A program made the translations under genes and the position numbers. A DNA stretch of 64,000 nt, taken from the NCBI GenBank assembly GCA_902779455.1, contig CACZBS010000007.1, positions 1 to 64,000 on the forward strand, written 5' to 3'. The stretch comes from an uncultured Prevotellaceae bacterium. GTDB lineage: Bacteria; Bacteroidota; Bacteroidia; Bacteroidales; Bacteroidaceae. Within the stretch, counting starts at the first letter, position 1. The number at the start of each line of letters is the position of its first letter. Below the pieces are notes generated by a model. That model had not been told where the DNA came from. It was given only the letters and a program-made list of their open reading frames with translations, and did no database searches. This document shows, one piece after another, positions 52,754 through 61,981 of this stretch.

Positions 52754-53608
52754 ATGAAAGTATTTACCAAGATTGCCGACCTGCAGAACGCTCTCTTCGA
52801 TGATCGCAAGCAGGGACGCAGCATCGGGCTGGTGCCCACTATGGGTGCTTTGCACGAGGGTCACGCTTCGCTCGTGAGGCGCAGCGTGGCAGAGAACGAC
52901 ATCACCGTGGTGTCTGTCTTTGTGAATCCTACTCAGTTCAATGATCAGAACGACCTTAAGAACTATCCGCGCGACCTGGATGCCGACTGCCGTCTGCTGG
53001 AGGAATGCCATGCCGACTATGTGCTGGCCCCGACGGTTGACGAGATGTATCCGACGCCCGACACGCGCCGTTTTGAGTATCCTCCCGTGTCGACGGTGAT
53101 GGAGGGTGCCCATCGTCCGGGTCATTTCAATGGCGTCTGCCAGGTGGTCAGCCGCCTGTTCTATATCGTCCGTCCCGACCGTGCTTATTTTGGTGAGAAG
53201 GACTGGCAGCAGATCGCCGTCGTGAAGGCCATGGTGCGCCATCTGGGGCTGGGCGTGAAGATAGTGGAGTGTCCCATCGTGCGCGAGGCCGACGGGCTGG
53301 CCAAGTCGAGCCGCAACACGCTCCTGACGCCTGACGAGCGGGCTATTGCACCCGCCATCTATAAGGCGCTCAGCGAGAGCACGGAATACGCCAAGACGCA
53401 CACGCTGAAGGAGACTCACGACCACGTGGTCGACCAGATCAACAGCGTCGAGGGCCTCCGCGTCGAATATTTTTCCATCGTCGACGGCAACACGCTTCAG
53501 GACATCGACTCGTGGGACGCCTCGCCTTATGTCGTGGGTTGCATCACGGTCTATTGCGGCCATACGCCCATCCGTCTGATTGACCATATAAAATACAAGG
53601 AGGCATGA
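52754..53608 (+). CDS. panC: Pantothenate synthetase
   Basis: 284 residues from ATG 52754, preceded by AAAGGA; a longer open frame is unlikely. [14 protein letters not shown] (HIGH-type nucleotide loop), [30 protein letters not shown] and SSRNTLL are all family marks. Joins pantoate and beta-alanine with ATP. A near-match promoter TATTTTG lies at 52716-52722. panD overlaps by four bases. Confidence 0.95.
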   Translation: MKVFTKIADLQNALFDDRKQGRSIGLVPTMGALHEGHASLVRRSVAENDITVVSVFVNPTQFNDQNDLKNYPRDLDADCRLLEECHADYVLAPTVDEMYPTPDTRRFEYPPVSTVMEGAHRPGHFNGVCQVVSRLFYIVRPDRAYFGEKDWQQIAVVKAMVRHLGLGVKIVECPIVREADGLAKSSRNTLLTPDERAIAPAIYKALSESTEYAKTHTLKETHDHVVDQINSVEGLRVEYFSIVDGNTLQDIDSWDASPYVVGCITVYCGHTPIRLIDHIKYKEA

Positions 53609-53952
53609 TGATCGAGGTAATGAAGTCGAAGCTTCACTGCGTGCAGGTGACGGAAGCCAACCTGAACTACATGGGAAGCATCACGATCGACGAGGACCTG
53701 ATGGACGCTGCCAACCTCATTGCAGGCGAGAAGGTGCAGATCGTCGACAACAACAATGGTGAGCGCTTCGAGACTTATATCATACGTGGCGAGCGCGGAT
53801 CGGGCTGCATCTGTCTGAACGGGGCCGCTGCCCGCAAGGTTCAGGTGGGCGACACGGTCATCATCATCTCCTACGCCCTGATGGACTTTGATGAGGCTAA
53901 GAGCTTCAAGCCGACGGTGGTCTTCCCTGAGAACAACCGCATTACGGGTTGA
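53605..53952 (+). CDS. panD: Aspartate 1-decarboxylase (pyruvoyl type)
   Basis: 115 residues. YMGSITID contains the Gly-Ser self-cleavage site that forms the pyruvoyl group. [19 protein letters not shown] and [23 protein letters not shown] follow the family. Makes beta-alanine for PanC, encoded just upstream with an ATGA-type overlap. Confidence 0.95.
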   Translation: MMIEVMKSKLHCVQVTEANLNYMGSITIDEDLMDAANLIAGEKVQIVDNNNGERFETYIIRGERGSGCICLNGAAARKVQVGDTVIIISYALMDFDEAKSFKPTVVFPENNRITG

Positions 53953-53986
53953 ACGACCTCCCTCTCTCCCTCTGATATAAAAGTAA

Positions 53987-54022
53987 AACGGCCCTTCTCT
54001 GCTGCATGAGAGAAGGGCCGTT
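53987..54022. terminator. Bidirectional terminator between panD and the TlpA-like gene
   Basis: AACGGCCCTTCTCT (53987-54000), loop GCTGCATG, and its perfect complement (54009-54022), followed by CTTTCTTC on the plus strand and preceded by A-rich DNA for the minus strand. Confidence 0.8.
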
Positions 54023-54048
54023 CTTTCTTCTGTGCGTCGAAGCGGAGG

Positions 54049-55152
54049 TCATTCGGCGGCCTTTTCGTCGAGCTGCCTCGCAATGAAACTGCTCAGCTCC
54101 TCGCCGCGCAGTCCGCGCTGGAGGATGGCGCCATTCTTGTCGACGACAATCATGTGGGGGATGGCCTGCACGTGGAACATCTCGGCCGCATACGAGTTCC
54201 ATCCCTTCAGGTCGGAGATCTGGGGCCACTTCAGTCCGAGCGACTTGATGGCCTTGGTCCACTGCTCGTGGTCTTCGTCGAGCGAGATGCCGATGATGCC
54301 GAGACCCTTGTCGTGATAGGCGTCGTAGAGGGCCACCATGTTGGGCATCTCCCTGACGCAGGGCTGACACCATGAGGCCCAGAAGTCGAGGATGGTCAGC
54401 TCGTGCTGCTCCACCTCGTCCATGACGCTCAGCTCCGTGCCTTCGGGCGTGGCCATGGTGAAGTCCTCGATCTGCTGCTCCTGGTCGTCGTTGTTAGCCT
54501 GCTGCAGCATGGCCTCGAGCTCCTTCACCTCGTCGCGCTGGCGGAACTTGGCGGGCATCTTGCCGATGAGCGCCGTCACCTGGTCGAGGCCCAGGTTAGG
54601 GGCCAGGTTGGTCACGACGAAGTAGCCGAACTCGTTGTCGATGTTCTGCTCGGCAGCCTCGAGGAAGAGGCGGGGAAACTCCTCCCTGATCTTCGCATAT
54701 TCAAGGTTGATCTCCTGCCGCTTCTCGTCAGTCATCGTGGCCGTCGTGTCGTTGAAGGCCATGCCCAGCTCCTTCAGCCTGACTTCCAGGGCGTGGGTCT
54801 TGTCCGTGAGAGCCTGCAGTCCGTCGTTCGACTTGGTGCCGCTGACCTTCGAGCCGTTAGCCTCGCCGACCATCGTTAGGCGTATCGTGCCGGGCTCGAT
54901 GAAGAAGAGGACGGCGTCGTCAGGATTCTTCTGGGCATAGGCGACGCCCATCTCCACGCTGTCGGCCTGTCCGCTCATCGAGAACTGTCCGTCCTTGACG
55001 ATGAGCGTGTCGAAAGGTTCCATTTCGACGTTGGCAATGAACATCGTGTCGCCGTCGGCATATCCCGTCGCCGTGCCTACGATCTCGTATGCATTCTGGT
55101 GGCAGGCGGCCATGCCAAAGGCCATGCCTGCAAAAAGGAATAGTTTCTTCAT
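54049..55152 (-). CDS. TlpA-like thioredoxin protein with N-terminal DUF4369
   Basis: 367 residues. Signal peptide with a lipobox-like GMAAC; a DUF4369-type beta domain (~22-130), a helical linker (~130-230) and a thioredoxin domain with the active site WASWCQPCVREMP (~260) and GISLDEDHEQW. Such proteins reduce or isomerise disulfides in the envelope. Here it is downstream of prs (22 bases) and likely co-transcribed. Confidence 0.9.
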   Translation of the reverse strand: MKKLFLFAGMAFGMAACHQNAYEIVGTATGYADGDTMFIANVEMEPFDTLIVKDGQFSMSGQADSVEMGVAYAQKNPDDAVLFFIEPGTIRLTMVGEANGSKVSGTKSNDGLQALTDKTHALEVRLKELGMAFNDTTATMTDEKRQEINLEYAKIREEFPRLFLEAAEQNIDNEFGYFVVTNLAPNLGLDQVTALIGKMPAKFRQRDEVKELEAMLQQANNDDQEQQIEDFTMATPEGTELSVMDEVEQHELTILDFWASWCQPCVREMPNMVALYDAYHDKGLGIIGISLDEDHEQWTKAIKSLGLKWPQISDLKGWNSYAAEMFHVQAIPHMIVVDKNGAILQRGLRGEELSSFIARQLDEKAAE

Positions 55153-55174
55153 GTTGGCTTCTTCTGCTTCTTGA

Positions 55175-56113
55175 TTATACCAGGTATTGGTCGCTGATGC
55201 TCTCGTTGTTGATCACGCGCATGATGGTCTCGGCGAACATGTCGGCCACGCTGATCTGCTTCACCTTGGCGCAGCGCTGCGTGTAGGGGATGGAGTCGGT
55301 GAAGACAATCTCCTCGAGGGCTGAGGCCTGCACGCGGTCGCTGGCGGGACCGCTCATGACGCAGTGGGAGGCGCAGGCGCGCACGCTCTTGGCGCCGGCC
55401 TCAATCATCAGGTCGGCCGCCTTGGTGATGGTGCCGGCCGTGTCGACCATGTCGTCGACGATGACGACGTTCTTGCCTTCCACCTCGCCGATGATCTGCA
55501 TCGACTCGATGACGTTGGCGCGGGCGCGCGTCTTGTTGCAGAGCACCAGCGGGCAGCCGAGGTATTTGGCATACGTGTTGGCGCGCTTCGAGCCGCCTAC
55601 GTCGGGCGAGGCGATGACCAGGTCGTCGAGCTTCAGGCTCTGCAGGTAGGGCAGCAGCACGCCCGAGGCGTAGAGGTGGTCGACGGGCACGTCGAAGAAT
55701 CCCTGTATCTGGTCGGCATGGAGGTCCATGGTGATGACGCGGTTGACGCCGGCAACGCTCAGCAGGTCGGCCACCAGCTTGGCTCCGATCGAGACGCGGG
55801 GCTTGTCCTTACGGTCCTGTCGGGCCCATCCGAAGTATGGGATGACGGCGTTGATCGTGCGGGCGGAGGCGCGCTTGGCCGCGTCGATCATCAGTAGCAG
55901 CTCCATGAGGTTGTCGCTTGTCGGGAAGGTGCTCTGCACCAGGAAGATGTCGCGACCACGGATGGATTCCTCATACGAGACGACAAACTCGCCGTCCGAG
56001 AACTTTGTCATTTGCATCTTGCCCAAGGGGCAGCCCAGGCTCTGGCATATCTTTTCTGCCAGGTATCTCGTAGCCGTTCCCGAGAAGACCATGTAAGACT
56101 GAAAATCTTTCAT
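55175..56113 (-). CDS. prs: Ribose-phosphate pyrophosphokinase (PRPP synthetase)
   Basis: 312 residues. KFSDGEFVVSYEESIRG, YFGWARQDRKDKPR, TMDLHADQIQGFF, the PRPP loop IVDDMVDTAGT and ADPGG-like SPDVGGSKRA segments mark the class I enzyme. Supplies PRPP for nucleotides, His and Trp. It lies in an operon with the ThiE/TenI-like gene upstream (59 bases) and the TlpA-like gene downstream. Confidence 0.95.
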   Translation of the reverse strand: MKDFQSYMVFSGTATRYLAEKICQSLGCPLGKMQMTKFSDGEFVVSYEESIRGRDIFLVQSTFPTSDNLMELLLMIDAAKRASARTINAVIPYFGWARQDRKDKPRVSIGAKLVADLLSVAGVNRVITMDLHADQIQGFFDVPVDHLYASGVLLPYLQSLKLDDLVIASPDVGGSKRANTYAKYLGCPLVLCNKTRARANVIESMQIIGEVEGKNVVIVDDMVDTAGTITKAADLMIEAGAKSVRACASHCVMSGPASDRVQASALEEIVFTDSIPYTQRCAKVKQISVADMFAETIMRVINNESISDQYLV

Positions 56114-56172
56114 TTCTTTGCGTTTATATGATTATGATTAGGTCATTGTCATTATTCGCAGCCGCCGCCTGC

Positions 56173-56784
56173 TCAGCCCCGCACGGCCTTCTGCAGCTTG
56201 ACGAAGTGGCTGATGAGCTCCTTGTAGTCCTGGCCGTGATGGATGTTGAAGCGGTTCCACAGGTCGCCGCAGACTACGACGCCGCCGAAGCCCAGGTCGC
56301 GCATCGCCTTCACGTTGTCGAGCGTCATGCCGCCCATGGCGTAGACCTTGCGGTCGATGAGCCCCTGGCGCGAGGCAGCCCGCAGCTCGTCGTAGCTGAG
56401 CGTCTGCTTGTCGGCGGGATTCGACTGGCTGTCGTAGACGGTCTTCAGGAAGACGTAGACTGAGCGCTTCTTGGCCTCGCGCAGCTCTGCCACGGCGTGG
56501 CATGTGCGGCTGACGTGGCCCTTGTAGCCATAGGGCAGCTCGGCCTCTGCCGTGTTCAGGTGGATGCCCTTCAGCCCGTATTCCTCGCGCAGGTAGAAGT
56601 GGTCGTGGACGGTGATTTTCTTGTAGTATTCATCTGACAGTAGGGTCAACAGGCGCTCGGAGTACATCGGCTCCGAACCGGGTTTGTACAGGTGCAGATT
56701 CTCAAGCCCCTCCTCGAAGAGCGTCGTCAGAATCTTGTCTTCCTCCACGAAGAACGTGGGTTTTGTCATGATGATGAGCTTCAT
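56173..56784 (-). CDS. ThiE/TenI-like TIM-barrel protein
   Basis: 203 residues. A short barrel with HLYKPGS (where ThiE has HLRQKD), ITVHDHFYL, GIHLNTAE, HVSRTCHAV, VFLKTVYDSQSNP and the C-terminal YAMGGMTLDNV and GFGGVVVCG. These match the thiamine-phosphate-synthase/TenI superfamily. ThiE phosphate and pyrophosphate loops are only partly kept, and no thi genes are adjacent, so the substrate is uncertain. Promoter TACCTTTG at 56810-56817 (minus). Confidence 0.8.
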   Translation of the reverse strand: MKLIIMTKPTFFVEEDKILTTLFEEGLENLHLYKPGSEPMYSERLLTLLSDEYYKKITVHDHFYLREEYGLKGIHLNTAEAELPYGYKGHVSRTCHAVAELREAKKRSVYVFLKTVYDSQSNPADKQTLSYDELRAASRQGLIDRKVYAMGGMTLDNVKAMRDLGFGGVVVCGDLWNRFNIHHGQDYKELISHFVKLQKAVRG

Positions 56785-56990
56785 CTCTGGCTGTGGATCT
56801 TAATCAGTGCAAAGGTACAAAATATTATTGAGAACGCAAAGGATTTCACGGAAATTTTCTGATATTTTTTGAAGTTTTGGCAGAAGGTTATAAGCAATGT
56901 TTCGTGCGCGCATGTATCTTAGATTTTATGCCGGATGTGGCTTGACGAGGGATCTTAACGAATATTAAGCTGCCCTCAGACCGTAACACC

Positions 56991-57277
56991 GTGTCACCGA
57001 CTTACAGGGCGCCGCCGTCAAAGTGTCACCCGCCTCCTTGATGCCAATGACACTTTGCAACGTCGCTCAGGACAACCTACTTCCAATATGATACAACTAA
57101 ACGCACGGACCACGCCATAACACTGTGACACCGTACCATTTCTATAATTCATATTCTAAGGCCAGATGAGTAATAAATGTTTATATTATATATAATAAAT
57201 TATATATAATATAAAAATAACTATCCAAATCTTTTTCTCACCACTAATGACACGGTGTCACAGTGTCACAGTGTCAC
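56991..57277. repeat. Cluster of GTGTCAC boxes upstream of parAB
   Basis: Exact GTGTCAC on either strand occurs at 56991, 57023, 57125 (reverse), 57255, 57263 and 57271; the last three are spaced exactly 8 bases. A palindrome, TGACAC-G-GTGTCA, covers 57248-57260, and a one-off copy, TGACACT, lies near 57048. They flank the AT-only palindrome at 57181. Iteron-like; function unknown. Confidence 0.65.
57181..57214. repeat. Perfect AT-only 16-bp palindrome
   Basis: TTATATTATATATAAT (57181-57196), AA, then its exact reverse complement (57199-57214). It sits inside a ~55-base A/T tract in otherwise GC-richer DNA. Easily melted or cruciform-forming. Confidence 0.8.
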
Positions 57278-57352
57278 GGTCCCGTCACCGGGCTCACTGT
57301 TTTTTCCGATTTTTTGCAACGGATGTTGTGTTACGCATAAGGAAAAAAAGAC

Positions 57353-57376
57353 ACGCTGGCACGCTGGCACGCAGGC
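57353..57376. repeat. Three 8-base tandem repeats ACGCTGGC
   Basis: ACGCTGGC, ACGCTGGC, ACGCAGGC in series. There is no reading frame of note here. Confidence 0.6.
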
Positions 57377-57412
57377 ACACAGCACCATTAGCAGAATGAA
57401 TGATATAAGGCG

Positions 57413-57720
57413 AGGGGAGTTAAGCCTCCCCCGGCCCCTCCGAAGGAGGGGAGTGGCTGCGCCGTCATTCCCCTAGGGCTTGTTTTGGGCTTGAGTCCTT
57501 TTATCTTGATGTCTTGTCGCGCGCAGCCGCTCCCCTCCCTTCAAGGGGAGGGGCCGGGGGTGGGGTCTGTATCTTCTTTTAGGCGGAAATAGTTAGAGAT
57601 CTCCAGCCTCTCCCCTTGAAGTAGTTAGAGACCCCACCCCCCGCTCGGCCCGTAGGGACGCTTGCCTAAGCAAGAACCCCTCCCCTTGAAGGGAGGGGAG
57701 TGGCTGCGCCGTCATTCCCG
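57413..57720. repeat. GC-rich interspersed repeats
   Basis: A segment with GGAGGGGAGTGGCTGCGCCG then TCATTCCC occurs twice in direct orientation (from 57442 and from 57688). Each copy is followed 20-30 bases later by TTATCTTGATGTC. An inverted relative (GCAGCCGCTCCCCTCCCTTC, about 57523-57542, then AAGGGGAGGGGCCGGGGGTG) lies between them, with a further CTCCCCTTGAAG fragment near 57610. TAGTTAGAGA also occurs twice (about 57588 and 57632). REP-like. Confidence 0.6.
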
Positions 57721-57735
57721 TCGGGCTTATTGTTG

Positions 57736-57838
57736 TCTTGTTATCTTGATGTCAGAAAATTCTTGTTATCTTGATGTCAGAAAATTCTTGTTATCTTGAT
57801 GTCAGAAAATTCTTGATTTCCTATCGTCTTGATGTCAA
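57736..57838. repeat. 25-base tandem repeat, three exact copies plus a degenerate one
   Basis: TCTTGTTATCTTGATGTCAG followed by AAAAT occurs at 57736-57760, 57761-57785 and 57786-57810, with a decayed fourth copy to 57838. There are no spacers, so it is not a CRISPR array. Confidence 0.8.
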
Positions 57839-57964
57839 TAACGAAGGGGTGCTATGCCGTCAACAGAGTGCTGCCGTGCAGTGTACACAATGTCGTAACG
57901 TACTGAGTGATAGAGCGTTTTGTTGTCAATCATCAAAATAAATTCGAAACAAAAGTGCTGAAAA

Positions 57965-57996
57965 TTTGGAGTCAGGCCATATTTTTTGTATCTTTG
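57965..57996 (+). promoter_or_regulatory. Distal promoter upstream of parA
   Basis: TTTG (57965-57968), 20 bases, TATCTTTG (57989-57996). It would give a ~160-base leader, or a separate short RNA, before parA. Confidence 0.55.
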
Positions 57997-58124
57997 CATT
58001 GTGGATCGGGATTGTCAGGAAAAAGGATGGAGTGGGGGACGTCAGGCGGACGGGGAAAAACGGGTGCGGTGTGCAAAAATACTTAAATTGTCGGAATAAT
58101 GCGGGTCGTTTCGGGAAAATTTAG

Positions 58125-58132
58125 TAACTTTG
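58125..58132 (+). promoter_or_regulatory. parA: Proximal parA promoter -7 box
   Basis: TAACTTTG directly before an ATG at 58134. That ATG would lie at or before the transcript start, which supports the later ATG at 58164. Confidence 0.55.
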
Positions 58133-58163
58133 CATGTTCAAAACAAAAAGGAAAAAGATTGAA

Positions 58164-58931
58164 ATGGGAAAAATCATTGCATTAGCCAATCAGAAGGGTG
58201 GAGTGGGCAAGACCACTACGACGATCAACCTGGCTGCCTCGCTGGCCACGCTGGAGAAGAAGGTGCTCGTCGTCGATGCCGACCCGCAGGCCAACGCCTC
58301 GAGCGGTCTGGGCGTCGACATCAAGGAGGTGGAATGCTCGCTGTATGAGTGCATCATCAATCATACCGACGTGCGCGAGGCCATCTATATGACCGACATC
58401 GAGGGGCTTGAGATTGTGCCGAGCCATATCGACCTGGTCGGTGCGGAGATCGAGATGCTCAACATTGAGAACCGTGAGCGCGTGATGAAGCGGCTGCTCG
58501 ACCCCGTGCGTGATGAATACGACTATATCCTCATCGACTGCTCGCCCTCGCTGGGCCTCATCACGGTCAACGCGCTGACGGCTGCCGACTCGGTGATCAT
58601 CCCCGTGCAGTGCGAATACTTCGCGCTGGAGGGCATCTCGAAGCTGCTCAACACGATCAAGATCATCAAGTCGCGCCTGAACCCGAAGCTGGAAATCGAG
58701 GGCTTCCTGCTAACGATGTACGACTCGCGCCTGCGTCTGGCCAACCAGATCTACGACGAGGTGAAGCGTCACTTCCAGGAACTGGTCTTCAAGACTGTCA
58801 TTCAGCGCAATGTGAAGCTCTCAGAGAGCCCCTCGCACGGACTTCCCGTCATCCTCTACGATGCCGACTCGACGGGCTCAAAGAACCACCTGGCGCTGGC
58901 CAAGGAAATCATCAGTAAGAATCAGAAGTAA
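58164..58931 (+). CDS. parA: Chromosome-partition ATPase ParA/Soj
   Basis: 255 residues from ATG 58164 (GKIIALANQKGGVGKTTTT), preceded by AAAAGGAAAAAG. The deviant Walker A KGGVGKTT, Walker A' DADPQAN and Walker B DCSPSLGLITV are present. It lacks an N-terminal HTH, as in chromosomal ParA proteins. ATP-dependent DNA binding drives ParB-parS complexes apart. parB follows 9 bases later. Confidence 0.93.
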   Translation: MGKIIALANQKGGVGKTTTTINLAASLATLEKKVLVVDADPQANASSGLGVDIKEVECSLYECIINHTDVREAIYMTDIEGLEIVPSHIDLVGAEIEMLNIENRERVMKRLLDPVRDEYDYILIDCSPSLGLITVNALTAADSVIIPVQCEYFALEGISKLLNTIKIIKSRLNPKLEIEGFLLTMYDSRLRLANQIYDEVKRHFQELVFKTVIQRNVKLSESPSHGLPVILYDADSTGSKNHLALAKEIISKNQK

Positions 58932-58940
58932 AGCAAAGTC

Positions 58941-59864
58941 ATGGCAGTTAGAAAGAAATACGACAAGAGCGTGCTGGGGCGCGGCCTCGACGACATATCA
59001 GCCGGGCGGGGCCTGGACGCACTCATCGACACGAACGACGTGAAGACGCAGGGTTCGTCGAACCTCAACGAGATACCCATCGAGCAGATTGAGCCCAACC
59101 CTGACCAGCCGCGCCGCGAGTTCGACCAGACGGCCATGCAGGAGCTGGCCGCCAGCATCCAGAACATGGGCATCATCGCGCCCATCACGCTGCGCCAGGT
59201 GGCTCCTGACCGCTATCAGATCATTGCCGGCGAGCGCCGATGGCGCGCCTCGCAGCTGGCCGGGCTGAAGGCCATCCCCGCCTATATCCGCACGGCCGAC
59301 GACGAGAGCGTCATGGAGCTGGCCCTCGTCGAGAACATCCAGCGCGAGGACCTCAACGCCATCGAGATAGCCCTGGCCTATGAGCATCTGGCCGAGACGA
59401 GCGGCATGACGCAGGAGAAGATCTCCGAGCGCGTCGGCAAGAGCCGCACGGCCGTGACCAACTATATGCGTCTGCTGAAGCTGCCCGCCCAGATCCAGAT
59501 GGCCCTGAAGAACCGCGAGATCGACATGGGTCACGCCCGCGCCCTGCTGGCCCTCGACTCGCCCTCGATGCAGCTCAAGCTGTTTCGCGACGTGCTGCGC
59601 AACCAGTATTCCGTGCGCAAGGTCGAGGAGATGGTGCAGCTGCTGAAGAACGGCGAGGACGTGCAGAGCGTCCGTAAGAAGATCGGCGCGAAGACGCAGC
59701 TGCCTAAGCAGTATGACGACCTGAAGCAGCGCCTCGCCGACCGGCTCCAGGCCAAGGTGCAGCTGACCGTCGGCAGCGGTGGCCGCGGCAAGATCAGCAT
59801 CCCCTTCGGCAGCGCCGACGAGCTGCAGCGCATCATGAACGCCATTGAAGGCCAGTCGAGATGA
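58941..59864 (+). CDS. parB: Chromosome-partition protein ParB
   Basis: 307 residues. The N-terminal LGRGLDDISAGRGLDALI contains a doubled GRGLD. CTP-binding GERRWRAS (~95), LVENIQREDLNAIE, the HTH (EKISERVGKSRTAVTNYMRLL) and a C-terminal dimer domain are present. ParB loads at parS and spreads as a CTP-dependent clamp. It overlaps the DUF5683 gene by 4 bases. Confidence 0.94.
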   Translation: MAVRKKYDKSVLGRGLDDISAGRGLDALIDTNDVKTQGSSNLNEIPIEQIEPNPDQPRREFDQTAMQELAASIQNMGIIAPITLRQVAPDRYQIIAGERRWRASQLAGLKAIPAYIRTADDESVMELALVENIQREDLNAIEIALAYEHLAETSGMTQEKISERVGKSRTAVTNYMRLLKLPAQIQMALKNREIDMGHARALLALDSPSMQLKLFRDVLRNQYSVRKVEEMVQLLKNGEDVQSVRKKIGAKTQLPKQYDDLKQRLADRLQAKVQLTVGSGGRGKISIPFGSADELQRIMNAIEGQSR

Positions 59865-60613
59865 TGAGACGCTGGCGATGCTTCCGACTTCTTCTGCTTC
59901 TCGCGCTCTCAGCGGCGGGAATCAGCGCCTCGGCCCAGACTGAGGTGCCTGACTCTATTGTCATGATGCTCGACTCGATGTATCAGGCCCTCCCTGCCGA
60001 GGCCGACTCCATGGTGGACGAAGCAGCCCGCGAGGCCGCTCCCGTCGTCGACGTGCAGGCAAAGCGTCAGGCAAAGCCCTCACGCGACTGGTCGACATGG
60101 CGGCCCGACCCGCAGCGCGCCCTCTGGCTCGCGATGGTCATCCCCGGCGGCGGCCAGATCTATAACCGCAAATACTGGAAGCTGCCCATCGTCTACGGAG
60201 GTTTCGTCGGCTGTATCTATGCCATGAACTGGAACAACATGATGTACAAGGACTACGCCCAGGCCTACCTCGACATCATGGACGACGACCCTACGACGCA
60301 GAGCTACAACAAGTTCCTGCACCTCGGACGTCAGATCAACTCGCTGAACGAGGAGCGATACAAAACCATCTTCAAGAAGCGCAAGGACCGCTATCGCCGA
60401 TGGCGCGACCTGAGCTTCTTCGTCATGATCGGCGTCTACGCCGTCTCAGTCATCGACGCATACATCGATGCAGAACTGTCAGAGTTTGACCTCTCGAAGG
60501 ACCTCTCGCTCAAGGTGCGCCCGTCGGTGATGCCTGCAGCCGGGTCGGCTGTCAGGAGCAACAATCCGCTGTATGCCACCTCGCTGGGGGTGAACTGCAG
60601 CCTTAACTTTTAA
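59861..60613 (+). CDS. DUF5683 family membrane protein
   Basis: 250 residues. Signal peptide to about SASAQ, an acidic stretch, then WLAMVIPGGGQIYNRKYWKLPIVYG with two to three membrane segments. DUF5683 is commonly found between parB and the MltD-like gene in Bacteroidales. Function unknown. Confidence 0.82.
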   Translation: MMRRWRCFRLLLLLALSAAGISASAQTEVPDSIVMMLDSMYQALPAEADSMVDEAAREAAPVVDVQAKRQAKPSRDWSTWRPDPQRALWLAMVIPGGGQIYNRKYWKLPIVYGGFVGCIYAMNWNNMMYKDYAQAYLDIMDDDPTTQSYNKFLHLGRQINSLNEERYKTIFKKRKDRYRRWRDLSFFVMIGVYAVSVIDAYIDAELSEFDLSKDLSLKVRPSVMPAAGSAVRSNNPLYATSLGVNCSLNF

Positions 60614-60625
60614 AATAGAAGACTT

Positions 60626-61951
60626 ATGAAAACGACCATATCGAATCCTGCCCATCAGCTTATCGCCAGAGCGGCGCGCGCAGTGCTCCCGCTCGGATTG
60701 ATGTGCATGGCGCTCAACGCCCATGCACAGATCGAGGTCGACGACGACGAGATCATCGTCACCGACGAGGACGGCGAGGTCGAAGAGATTGACTTCCCTG
60801 AAGCCATGGACGCCAATGCCGACAGCCTCCTGTCGCTCTACTCCTCGCAGACCTACCTGCAGGCCGATGGCGACTGCCGCATGACCGACGAGAACCCTCA
60901 GTATGACGCCGACGTCTACATCGACCGCCTGCAGCGCATGCCCACCGTCATGGAGATGCCCTATAATGAAGTGGTACGCGCATGCATCGACCGCTATACG
61001 GGCCGTCTGCGCCGCACGGTCAGCATTATGCTCGGCTCGGCCAATTTCTATATGCCCATCTTCGAAGAGGCCCTCGAGACCTATCAGCTGCCGCTGGAAC
61101 TGAAGTATCTGCCCGTCATCGAGTCGGCACTCAACCCCACGGCTGTCTCGCGCGCCGGTGCCACAGGCCTATGGCAGTTCATGCTCACCACCGGCAAGCA
61201 GTACGGGCTCGAGGTGAACAACTACGTCGACGAGCGCCGCGACCCCATCAAGTCGAGCTATGCCGCCGCACGCTATCTGCGCGACCTCTATCGCATCTTC
61301 GGCGACTGGAACCTCGTCATCGCCGCCTACAACTGCGGGCCGGAGAACATCAACAAGGCGATCCACCGCGCTGGCGGCGAGCGCGACTACTGGCGCATCT
61401 ACCCCTACCTGCCGCAGGAGACGCGCGGCTACGTGCCCGCCTTCATCGCTGCCAACTACGTGATGAACTATTACTGCGAGCACAACATATGTCCGATGCG
61501 CTCGGAGCTGCCCGCCAAGACTGACACGGTGGTCATCAACCGCAACGTCACCTTCGCCAACATCGCCCGCGTCTGCAACCTCGACCTGCAGATGATCCGC
61601 TCGCTCAACCCCGTCTATCGGCGCGACGTCGTCTCAGGCCTTTCGGCACCTGCCACGCTGCGGCTGCCCATTGCCGACGTCACACGTTTCATCGACCTTC
61701 AGGATTCTATTTATGCCTCCGACGTGGAATTGAAGCGCGCCGAGGTGGCCGTCACCCAGCCTACCGTCGCCCAGAAGTCGCCGCGCTCCAAGTCGAGGCG
61801 GGGCCGCGGCGCAAGCTATACCACCGTACGTCGCGGCGACACCCTCTCAGCCATTGCCCGCCGCAACGGCACCACGGTGGCCAAGCTCCGCAGGCTCAAC
61901 GGCATCCGGGGCAACAATATCAAGTCGGGAAAGAAGCTGAGAGTCAGATAA
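60626..61951 (+). CDS. Membrane-bound lytic transglycosylase with LysM (MltD-like)
   Basis: 441 residues. Signal segment up to NAHAQ, an acidic linker, then an SLT domain (ESALNPTAVSRAGATGLWQF with the catalytic Glu, and LVIAAYNCGPENI). A degenerate LysM-like stretch (~290-340) and a clear LysM near the C-terminus (YTTVRRGDTLSAIARRNGT) bind peptidoglycan. Cleaves glycan strands with 1,6-anhydro ends. Confidence 0.92.
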   Translation: MKTTISNPAHQLIARAARAVLPLGLMCMALNAHAQIEVDDDEIIVTDEDGEVEEIDFPEAMDANADSLLSLYSSQTYLQADGDCRMTDENPQYDADVYIDRLQRMPTVMEMPYNEVVRACIDRYTGRLRRTVSIMLGSANFYMPIFEEALETYQLPLELKYLPVIESALNPTAVSRAGATGLWQFMLTTGKQYGLEVNNYVDERRDPIKSSYAAARYLRDLYRIFGDWNLVIAAYNCGPENINKAIHRAGGERDYWRIYPYLPQETRGYVPAFIAANYVMNYYCEHNICPMRSELPAKTDTVVINRNVTFANIARVCNLDLQMIRSLNPVYRRDVVSGLSAPATLRLPIADVTRFIDLQDSIYASDVELKRAEVAVTQPTVAQKSPRSKSRRGRGASYTTVRRGDTLSAIARRNGTTVAKLRRLNGIRGNNIKSGKKLRVR

Positions 61952-61981
61952 TTCATTACTTTGACCAGAAACGTTAACCAC

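Larger units (their letters stand above)
56818..58163. other. 1.35-kb non-coding region before parAB
   Basis: No convincing gene on either strand. Contains, in order: GTGTCAC boxes, an AT-only palindrome, 8-base repeats, GC-rich interspersed repeats, 25-base tandem repeats and two plus-strand promoters. I saw no exact DnaA box (TTATCCACA) and no classical parS (TGTTTCACGTGAAACA), so neither oriC nor a standard parS is claimed. Confidence 0.7.

Noticed and set aside
56991..57277. Calling this region oriC
   Set aside because: No exact DnaA box was seen, dnaA is not nearby, and iteron-like boxes alone are not proof. Kept only as a hypothesis.
57736..57838. Possible CRISPR array
   Set aside because: The 25-base units are directly adjacent with no spacers, and there are no cas genes.
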